The notes under the pieces were generated by a model that did no database searches, was not told the origin of the DNA, and saw only the letters and a program-made list of their open reading frames with translations. A stretch of 9,045 nucleotides of DNA. It comes from JAAYXU01 sp050942555. Its GTDB lineage: Bacteria; Bacillota; Clostridia; Christensenellales; UMGS416. The stretch covers positions 1 to 9,045 of the forward strand of contig JBMNNN010000077.1 of NCBI GenBank assembly GCA_050942555.1, in the 5' to 3' direction. Position numbers and translations under genes: made by a program. Each line of letters begins with the position of its first letter. The stretch's first letter is position 1. Positions 1 through 5,989 of this stretch are shown here, one piece after another.

Positions 1-1
1 T

Positions 2-97
2 CGGCGCATGTCATTATATACTGAATTGCTGCGCCGTGTCAATCTTCCATTGATGGAACGGCTGTATGAAGCTGCAATGGGAAAACGCGCCACATGA
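2..97 (+). CDS. Possible C-terminal tail of an upstream gene (partial)
   Basis: A frame open from the left edge ends at TGA 95-97 and gives 31 residues rich in Leu, Arg and Glu, ending LYEAAMGKRAT. The other two forward frames stop within about 50 bases. The tail reads like an amphipathic helix and lies on the same strand as the genes that follow. A run this short can be open by chance, and I do not recognise the family. An internal ATG at 8 exists but has no visible ribosome binding site, so a truncated gene entering from the left is the better reading. Confidence 0.4.
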   Translation, partial: RRMSLYTELLRRVNLPLMERLYEAAMGKRAT

Positions 98-194
98 ACG
101 TTGCAATCGAAATACTTTTGGCCATCCGCCGCGTCGCATTCCCAATCCTGCTTCTTATATTAAAAACAGACCCGATAAAAGCTTCCCAGCGATA

Positions 195-223
195 TTTAAA
201 TAACCGTCCACATACGCTATAAT
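195..223 (+). promoter_or_regulatory. Sigma-A type promoter for the M1 peptidase gene
   Basis: A perfect -10 hexamer TATAAT lies at 218-223. A 4/6 match to the -35 box, TTTAAA, lies at 195-200, with the ideal 17-base spacer. Transcription would start near 230, leaving a leader of only about 20 bases before the ATG at 251. The surrounding stretch is much more AT-rich than the genes. It probably also serves the M23 gene, since no promoter is visible in the 38 bases between the two. Confidence 0.75.
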
Positions 224-238
224 AGATTCGTAAAATTC

Positions 239-244
239 AGGGAG
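239..244 (+). promoter_or_regulatory. Ribosome binding site of the M1 peptidase gene
   Basis: AGGGAG sits 6 bases before the ATG at 251. This fixes that ATG as the start and places the hydrophobic anchor at the very N-terminus. Confidence 0.75.
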
Positions 245-250
245 ATTCGT

Positions 251-1783
251 ATGCGCTCGATTTATTTGGGAAAAAACACGCTTCTGTGGATACTGGCAGG
301 CATCGTGGTCATCGTGGCGGCAACGCTGGTGCTCTCTCCTCTCGTGCGGAGAGCCGACCCGCGCGTTACGGGGCCCCGGTCGGGGCTGGCCCTTTCCGAG
401 CAGGCCTCGGCAGGGCTGCCGCGCTACGATCTCGACCTTACGCTCGACCCGGAGCGCTGCGAGCTGACGGGCGTGCTGGCGCTCGACTATGTGAATCTGG
501 AGTCGGTACCGATAGACGCGCTGTATTTCTATGTATGGCCCAACAGCTTCTCGTCGGAAGAATACGCTGTCTTCGAAGGCGAGGAGGAGCGGGCCTACCC
601 GGAAGGCTTCGACCGGGGCGAACTGACTATCGAGTCGGTCAAGGCGGGCGGCAGCGCGCTTTCGTGGGAGCTTGTCGGCGCGCAGAAGCAGACGCTGCGC
701 GTCGCGCTTCCCGAGGCGGTGAAGCCGGGACAGCGCGCACGGCTTACGATCGGGTACCGGGTGACGATTCCCCGGTGCGCCGGGCGGTTTGGCTACGGGG
801 AGCATACCTGGTCGCTGGTCAATGCCCATCCGATCCTTGCGGTCTGCGACGACGAAAGCGGCGAGTGGCAAAGCGACTACCTCTACTACAGCATCGGCGA
901 TCCGTTTTACAGCGATGCGGCCGACTATACGGCGCGCATCGAGGTCCCGCCGGGATACTTGGTGGCCGCGACCGGCAGCCAGACTACGACGCGGGGCGAC
1001 GACGCCTGGGTCACGACCGTACGCGGCCCGGCGCAGCGGGACTTCGGGTTTGTTGCGTCCGATGATTTTGATGTGGTCGAGGTCGCGGCGGGCGACATCA
1101 TGGTGCGCTCATGGTTCTATGGAAGCGACTGGCTGGGCAGGCGCGCCGCCGAGGCCGCGGCCGGAGCGCTGACCGTATTTTCCGAGCGGTTCGGCGACTA
1201 CTGCTGGGACGAGCTCGATGTGGTCATGTGCGACTTCTATGTCGGCGGTATGGAGTATCCCGGCATGGTCCTCATCGACGAGAGCACCTATACGATGACG
1301 ACCGCGATGATCATGGAAATGATCGTCGCCCATGAGACGGCGCATCAGTGGTGGTACGCCGCGGTCGGCAACAACCAGATCATCGAACCGTGGCTGGACG
1401 AGGCGCTCACGGAGTTTAGCACCGCGCTGTATTTTGAGGACCGCTATCCAAAGGACGGGGACCTGCTTCGCGACAACTATGTGTACGCCAGCTATGACTA
1501 TATGGAGACCATGACCGAAATATCCGAAAAAGTCGCGATCGGCAGCCCTGTCACACTTTTCTCCGACAACATCGAATATGCGCTGGTGGTATACGGCCGG
1601 GGCGCCCGCATGTTCGACGACCTGCGCGCGCATATCGGCGAGGAGCCTTTCTACCGGGCGCTTTCCGACTATTACCGGGAGCACCGCTTCGGTATCGCGA
1701 CCGGAGAGGATCTGATCGCCGCGTTCAGCCGGGCGGCGGGCACCGACCTTACCGGCTGGTTTTCCGAATATCTGAACCCGTAA
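251..1783 (+). CDS. Membrane-anchored M1-family zinc metallopeptidase
   Basis: This is a gluzincin-clan peptidase of family M1, expected to remove N-terminal residues from peptides outside the membrane. Residues 10-32 form one hydrophobic segment followed by Arg-Arg, read as an uncleaved anchor with the rest outside. An N-terminal beta-rich domain (about 45-235) precedes the catalytic domain. The zinc site is complete: HETAH at 361-365, then Glu384 in WLDEALTEF, which is the HExxH-18-E spacing of the family. The substrate-anchoring motif reads GGMEYPG at 332-338, with Tyr where the classical GxMEN has Asn. Tyr448 in VVYGRGARMF matches the transition-state tyrosine. At 510 residues it lacks the large C-terminal helical domain of PepN-like enzymes, as many short Gram-positive M1 proteins do. 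The start is set by AGGGAG 6 bases upstream. The M23 gene follows after 38 bases, probably in one transcript. Family assignment is firm; the substrate is unknown. Confidence 0.93.
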   Translation: MRSIYLGKNTLLWILAGIVVIVAATLVLSPLVRRADPRVTGPRSGLALSEQASAGLPRYDLDLTLDPERCELTGVLALDYVNLESVPIDALYFYVWPNSFSSEEYAVFEGEEERAYPEGFDRGELTIESVKAGGSALSWELVGAQKQTLRVALPEAVKPGQRARLTIGYRVTIPRCAGRFGYGEHTWSLVNAHPILAVCDDESGEWQSDYLYYSIGDPFYSDAADYTARIEVPPGYLVAATGSQTTTRGDDAWVTTVRGPAQRDFGFVASDDFDVVEVAAGDIMVRSWFYGSDWLGRRAAEAAAGALTVFSERFGDYCWDELDVVMCDFYVGGMEYPGMVLIDESTYTMTTAMIMEMIVAHETAHQWWYAAVGNNQIIEPWLDEALTEFSTALYFEDRYPKDGDLLRDNYVYASYDYMETMTEISEKVAIGSPVTLFSDNIEYALVVYGRGARMFDDLRAHIGEEPFYRALSDYYREHRFGIATGEDLIAAFSRAAGTDLTGWFSEYLNP

Positions 1784-1821
1784 CGGGCATCCGACGCAAA
1801 AGAGGTACTTGAACGGACGAT

Positions 1822-3531
1822 ATGAAAAAAAGAGACACAAAGGAAGCCCACCGGCAGCGGCGACCCCAGCGGGCGCTGCGCGAGAAAATCAGGCAGCGGG
1901 GCAGCAGGCGCAGCCCGTACGATGCAGAAAGCGCCGAAGCGGCATACGAAACGCAGCGTAAGGCCCCGGACGACAGCCAGGCGGCTGCAGCCGGTGAAAC
2001 GGCAGCCGGAACACCGTCCGAAACGCCGGCCGAGCCGGCAGCGGAAACACCGGCGACGAATCATTTGACCGCGCCAGGCGCTCCCTATATCGGCGCAATC
2101 GGGAAAAAGGCCCGCACCGCACCGCGCAGGATAAGGCATTCCCTGCTCATCGGCACAGCGCTGGGCGCAGTCGGGCTGGCCGCGCTCCTCATCGCTGCGG
2201 CGCGCATCATACCGCCCGCGGACACTGCGTCCGGGCAGCAGAAGACCTATGCCCAGGGATGGATGGTGCTGCTCAATGACCGTCCGCTGGGCGTCGTGTC
2301 CGACAGGAACGCGGCGGAAGCGCTGGTCGAAAGCATACTGAACGAAAGCGCCGCCCTGTACGGCATGGAAGTGAACGATGACGTCGGTGTCTCCTATGAA
2401 CTGGTGCTCGTCGAAGCGCAGTATCTATGCCCCGCCGAGGATTTGATGGGCCCGCTCGTGCACAACATCGAGGTGATGGTAAACGCCATCGGCATATACG
2501 TCAACAACCGGCGGGCCGTGACGGTCGCAAGCAGACAGGCCGCGGCACAGGTGCTGAGGGGCGTTCTGGCACCCTACCTGACCGGCGCACCCGAAGGGAA
2601 GGTATGGCAGGAGGTGGGTTTCGTGGAGAAGATCACAGTCCGGCCTGAACTCGTGTCGCCCAGCAGCGTGCTTACGGTGGACGACGCGCTGCACACGCTG
2701 ACGATGGGAACCGGCATACAGGATAACTGGTATACGGTGCAGGAGGGGGATTCGCTGGCGCGCATCGCAAAGGCGTTCGGGATCGAAGTAGAGGATCTGC
2801 GCAAAATGAACCCGTCTGTAGCCGACACCGACGTCATTCGCCCGGGCGACCGGCTCAATGTCGCGCTGCCCCGCAGCTGGATCAATGTGCGTTTCGTCGA
2901 AACGCTGTCGGGAGAGGAAACGCTCCCCTACGAGACCACCACCGTCAAGGACGATTCGATGTACGTATCCCAGAGGAAAGTAAGCCAGAAGGGAGTCGAC
3001 GGGCGGCGGTTCGTCGTAAGCCAGGTCCGCTACGTGAACGGCGTCGAAGCCGACCGCGTGATCATCATGGAGTCGGTGCTCGAGGAACCGGTCGACGAGA
3101 TCGTGCGGGAGGGCACGCGTAAGATGCCCGCGATCCGCGAGCAGGCGCTCCGCGGCCTGCTGCCGCTGCCGCTCAAGACGGGCTCCTACGTCATATCGAG
3201 CCGGTTCGGCATGCGGACGCTAAACGGCAAGACCCGGATGCACAAGGGTCTGGATATGGCGGCGCCCACCGGAACGCCGATATATGCGAGCGCCTCGGGA
3301 ACCGTCGTATACGCGGGCTTGGCCAGCGGATACGGGCGCGTCGTATATATCGACCACGGCCACGGCGTGCAGACGCGTTATGGTCACTGCTCCGAGCTCA
3401 AGGTAAAAAAGGGCGACACCGTGAAAAGAGGCGAGCGGATCGCGCTCGTGGGCAACACAGGCGTATCCACCGGCCCGCACTGCCACTTCGAGGTGCGCGT
3501 GGACGGCGAGGCCGTCAATCCCCTCGGGTAG
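1822..3531 (+). CDS. Membrane-anchored LysM-G5-M23 peptidoglycan endopeptidase
   Basis: This is a cell-wall hydrolase of family M23 (lysostaphin/LytM type), expected to cut peptide cross-links in peptidoglycan. Residues 1-106 are basic and then Ala/Pro/Thr/Glu-rich, a probably disordered cytoplasmic tail. A membrane helix follows at about 107-130. Residues 135-300 are extracellular with no motif I can name. A LysM domain (304-350, from YTVQEGDSLARIAKAFGI) should bind glycan, and a G5 domain spans about 355-432. The M23 domain (about 455-569) has every key residue: His474 and Asp478 (HKGLD), His522 (YGH), and His553 and His555 (HCH). Their spacing closely follows LytM, so it should be active. 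The only possible start is ATG 1822, because an in-frame TGA lies at 1810. Its Shine-Dalgarno is poor: AGAGGT is 15 bases away and only GGA is close. It may depend on translation from the M1 gene upstream. The architecture resembles Bacillota enzymes for wall remodelling or sporulation; which role applies here is not shown. Confidence 0.93.
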   Translation: MKKRDTKEAHRQRRPQRALREKIRQRGSRRSPYDAESAEAAYETQRKAPDDSQAAAAGETAAGTPSETPAEPAAETPATNHLTAPGAPYIGAIGKKARTAPRRIRHSLLIGTALGAVGLAALLIAAARIIPPADTASGQQKTYAQGWMVLLNDRPLGVVSDRNAAEALVESILNESAALYGMEVNDDVGVSYELVLVEAQYLCPAEDLMGPLVHNIEVMVNAIGIYVNNRRAVTVASRQAAAQVLRGVLAPYLTGAPEGKVWQEVGFVEKITVRPELVSPSSVLTVDDALHTLTMGTGIQDNWYTVQEGDSLARIAKAFGIEVEDLRKMNPSVADTDVIRPGDRLNVALPRSWINVRFVETLSGEETLPYETTTVKDDSMYVSQRKVSQKGVDGRRFVVSQVRYVNGVEADRVIIMESVLEEPVDEIVREGTRKMPAIREQALRGLLPLPLKTGSYVISSRFGMRTLNGKTRMHKGLDMAAPTGTPIYASASGTVVYAGLASGYGRVVYIDHGHGVQTRYGHCSELKVKKGDTVKRGERIALVGNTGVSTGPHCHFEVRVDGEAVNPLG

Positions 3532-3703
3532 GGGAACGCAATAGAGAACGGTATAATTGTCTTCCCGGCTGGATTTTCTTCGTGCCGTTTTCTTTCGCAG
3601 TCCTGCTTTTTTGCCATTTGGGCGGGTCGTAGCTGATACGATGAGCATAATCCGGAAAATGAAAGCAAACGATATAAGGGCCTAGCTGTTCATCGCGTAG
3701 TAT

Positions 3704-3717
3704 GAGGTGGCCCGTTG
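3704..3717 (+). promoter_or_regulatory. Ribosome binding site and TTG start of the YyaL-like gene
   Basis: GAGGTGG at 3704-3710 lies 4 bases before TTG 3715-3717. The frame has a TGA at 3703-3705, so no upstream start is possible. The ATG at 3702 is in another frame. Beginning at TTG gives MERNRTPNRL, which runs straight into the conserved N-terminus of the family (NRLINEKSPYLLQHA), so the rare start codon is well supported. Confidence 0.8.
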
Positions 3718-5763
3718 GAACGGAACAGAACGCCCAACCGTCTGATAAACGAGAAATCCCCGTATCTATTACAGCACGCCTATAACCCGGTGGACTGGTA
3801 TCCGTGGGGCGAAGAAGCGTTTGCCCGGGCGGCCGCCGAAGACAAGCCCGTTTTCCTGAGCGTCGGATACGCCGCGTGCCACTGGTGCCATGTGATGGAG
3901 CGCGAGTCGTTCGAGGACGAAGAGGTCGGAAACGCGCTGAACCAAGGCTTTATATCGGTCAAGGTGGACCGGGAGGAGCGCCCCGACGTTGACGCGCTGT
4001 CGATGGCGGCTTGCCTGGCGCTGACCGGCAGCGGGGGATGGCCCACTACCGTGCTTATGACGCCCGACAGGGAGCCTTTCTTCGCGGGAACCTATTTCCC
4101 GCGCGACAGCCGCGGCGGGCATCCGGGTCTGCTGGACATACTCTCCCAGGTGTCGGCTCTGTGGAAAACCGACCGGGATACGCTGATGGAGAGCGGGCGC
4201 AGGCTCACCGAGCACCTGCGCCGCACGTCGCGGGCGCAGGCCGGGCTGCTGGGAATGAGGGCTGTCCGCGAGGGAATGAACGCGCTGTCGGCGGTATTCG
4301 ACAGTCGCTGGGGCGGCTTCGGAAGCCAGCCCAAATTTCCGACGCCCCACAATATCATGTTCCTGCTGCGCTGCGCCGCGGCGGGAATGGGCGAGGGCCG
4401 CGCGCTCGATATGGCGGAGCGATCGCTTTGGGCGATGGCCCGCGGAGGCATATTCGACGCGGTGGGAGGCGGATTTGCCAGGTACTCGACCGATCGGCGA
4501 TGGATCGTTCCGCACTTTGAAAAGATGCTCTACGACAACGCGCTGCTCGCTATGGCCTACTGCGAGGCCTACGCGATGACCGGGAAAGGGCAATATCGGG
4601 AGACCGCGCAAAGAACGTTTGAATGGGTCCTGCGGGACATGACCGACCCGGACGGCGGGTTTTATTCGGCGCTCGACGCTGATTCCGAGGGCGAGGAGGG
4701 CCGCTACTATCTGTGGGACTATGAGGAGCTGCGCAGTCTGCTGGAGCCCGATCAGTTGGATTATCTAAAAAAATACTATTCGGTGACTCCCGGGGGGAAT
4801 TTTGAGGGGAAGAATCTGCTGCACCGCGTGGACGCGCCCGAGCTGCCCGAAGAAGGAAGCCGGGAACACGAAGCCGGACGCGCCGCGTTTGCCCGTCTGC
4901 TGGAGGTGCGCTCGCGCCGCACCGCGCCGCATCTGGACGACAAGATACTGTCGGGGTGGAACGGCCTCATGATCGCGGCGCTGGCCGCTGGAAGCCGTCT
5001 GCTGGGCGAGCCCGGGTACGCGGACGCGGCCCGCAGGGCCGCCGGGTTTATTGCGGAGCGCATGACCGATAGGGAAGGACGCCTGCGAACGCGCTTCCGC
5101 GACGGCGAGCTTTCGAAACACGGTTTCTTTGACGACGGGGCATATATGACGTGGGGGATGCTGGAGCTATTTGAAGCAACCGGCGAACCATACTGGCTGC
5201 ACAGAGCGGTCGAGCTGACAGAGTCGCTGGTCCGCGACTTCTGGGACGAGGGTGAGGGCGGATTCTTTCTGTCCGCAGTTGACAACCGGGAGATTCCGCT
5301 GCGGGTAAAGGAGCGCTACGACGGAGCGCTGCCGTCGGGAAACTCGGTGGAGGCCATGAATCTGACGCGGCTATACCGGCTGACCGGGGACTCGCAGTTT
5401 GAGCGGCGGGCATGGCGGGTGTTTGAAGCGTTCGGGGGCGACGTAACCCAGAGCCCCTCGGCGCATATCCATATGCTGTCGGCGTGGATTACTCATGAAA
5501 CAGCCCACAGGCAGCTGGTGCTGGCCGGGCGTCCCGCAGACGCGCGGATCGGCGCTGCCCGCAAGTCAGCGATGGGGCGGTTTCTCCCCTTCGCGACCGT
5601 GCTTGTCTGGGACGGCAACCCGGAGCTGTCGGCCCTCATACCGCTAATGAACGATATACCCTGGGACGGAGAACCCGCCGCCTATGTGTGCCGTGACTTC
5701 TCCTGCCAAGCGCCCACACGGGATCTGGAGGCTGCGGTTTCGGCGATTGGGGAGGGGGGATAA
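3715..5763 (+). CDS. YyaL/SSP411-type protein: DUF255 thioredoxin-like domain plus helical toroid
   Basis: This belongs to the widely conserved family that includes Bacillus YyaL and mammalian SPATA20/SSP411; its biochemical function is not established. Residues 1 to about 160 are the thioredoxin-like DUF255 domain, with the family opening SPYLLQHAYNPVDWYPWGEEAF and a CHWC redox motif (Cys55, Cys58), then VDREERPDVD and GGWPTTVLMTPD. The rest is the (alpha/alpha)6 toroid seen in sugar epimerases and glycosidases. Family blocks in it include RWGGFGSQPKFP (198-209), HFEKMLYDN (267-275), ALDADSEG (319-326), DDKILSGWNGL (408-418) and LPSGNS (539-544). There is no signal peptide or membrane segment, so it is probably cytoplasmic. 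The length, 682 residues, is normal for the family and nothing appears broken. It is on the same strand as the peptidase genes but 183 bases away, so co-transcription is uncertain. The toroid suggests a sugar or similar ligand, but that is inference. Confidence 0.95.
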   Translation: MERNRTPNRLINEKSPYLLQHAYNPVDWYPWGEEAFARAAAEDKPVFLSVGYAACHWCHVMERESFEDEEVGNALNQGFISVKVDREERPDVDALSMAACLALTGSGGWPTTVLMTPDREPFFAGTYFPRDSRGGHPGLLDILSQVSALWKTDRDTLMESGRRLTEHLRRTSRAQAGLLGMRAVREGMNALSAVFDSRWGGFGSQPKFPTPHNIMFLLRCAAAGMGEGRALDMAERSLWAMARGGIFDAVGGGFARYSTDRRWIVPHFEKMLYDNALLAMAYCEAYAMTGKGQYRETAQRTFEWVLRDMTDPDGGFYSALDADSEGEEGRYYLWDYEELRSLLEPDQLDYLKKYYSVTPGGNFEGKNLLHRVDAPELPEEGSREHEAGRAAFARLLEVRSRRTAPHLDDKILSGWNGLMIAALAAGSRLLGEPGYADAARRAAGFIAERMTDREGRLRTRFRDGELSKHGFFDDGAYMTWGMLELFEATGEPYWLHRAVELTESLVRDFWDEGEGGFFLSAVDNREIPLRVKERYDGALPSGNSVEAMNLTRLYRLTGDSQFERRAWRVFEAFGGDVTQSPSAHIHMLSAWITHETAHRQLVLAGRPADARIGAARKSAMGRFLPFATVLVWDGNPELSALIPLMNDIPWDGEPAAYVCRDFSCQAPTRDLEAAVSAIGEGG

Positions 5764-5853
5764 ACACCACGTCTGTGCGGCAGGACAGTAGCTCTAAGAA
5801 TCAACCGTGAAGTTTTGAACCAGGGCGTAATATACCTTCGGCAATCCACTAAA

Positions 5854-5889
5854 CTTTTGCGCAATCGCGCCTTATAAAAGCATTTTTTT
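5854..5889 (+). terminator. Weak candidate terminator after the YyaL-like gene
   Basis: CTTTTGCGC (5854-5862) can pair with GCGC (5867-5870) and AAAAG (5876-5880) around a loop AATC, with a 5-base bulge (5871-5875). A run of seven T follows at 5883-5889. The bulge and the AT pairs at the base make it weak, and it lies about 90 bases after the stop codon. The T run also sits just before the -35 box of the next promoter, so the tract may simply be AT-rich promoter DNA. Confidence 0.3.
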
Positions 5890-5891
5890 GG

Positions 5892-5920
5892 TTGCGTTTC
5901 TTGTAACTAAGTTATATAAT
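5892..5920 (+). promoter_or_regulatory. Sigma-A type promoter for the large surface-protein gene
   Basis: A perfect -10 box TATAAT at 5915-5920 lies 17 bases after TTGCGT (5892-5897), which keeps the TTG of the -35 consensus. A T-rich stretch sits just upstream (5883-5889), as is common for strong Gram-positive promoters. Transcription would begin near 5927, giving a leader of about 63 bases. No operator or riboswitch fold is evident in that leader. Confidence 0.7.
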
Positions 5921-5975
5921 GGAATAGAGCCCCATGCTGTTCTTTATAAACACGCTATTTAATGTGTTGACCGGG

Positions 5976-5983
5976 AAAGAGGG
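5976..5983 (+). promoter_or_regulatory. Ribosome binding site of the large surface-protein gene
   Basis: AAAGAGGG lies 6 bases before the ATG at 5990 and supports that start, which directly precedes the Arg-Arg-Arg and hydrophobic anchor. Confidence 0.75.
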
Positions 5984-5989
5984 TTCTTT

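Noticed and set aside
155..871. Reverse-strand open frame of 238 residues
   Set aside because: It lies opposite the M1 peptidase gene, is Arg-rich in the way shadow frames of GC-rich genes are, and has no family motif. The strong promoter at 195-223 faces the other way.
1777..1787. Small hairpin CCCG-TAA-CGGG over the stop codon of the M1 gene; a similar one, CCCCT/AGGGG at 3520-3534, over the M23 stop
   Set aside because: Stems of 4-5 pairs with no T run are common by chance in GC-rich DNA and do not make intrinsic terminators.
3641..3685. Tiny open frame MSIIRKMKANDIRA before the YyaL-like gene
   Set aside because: It has no ribosome binding site and is too short to separate from chance.
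3532..3714. Possible promoter or terminator in the gap before the YyaL-like gene
   Set aside because: TATAAT at 3552-3557 has no usable -35 box at 15-19 bases, and TTGCCA at 3611 is 20 bases from TACGAT. AACGG/CCGTT (3547-3551 and 3585-3589) would enclose a 33-base loop, and TCGTA/TACGA (3627-3641) lacks a T run. None is convincing, although the gap is long enough to hold a promoter.
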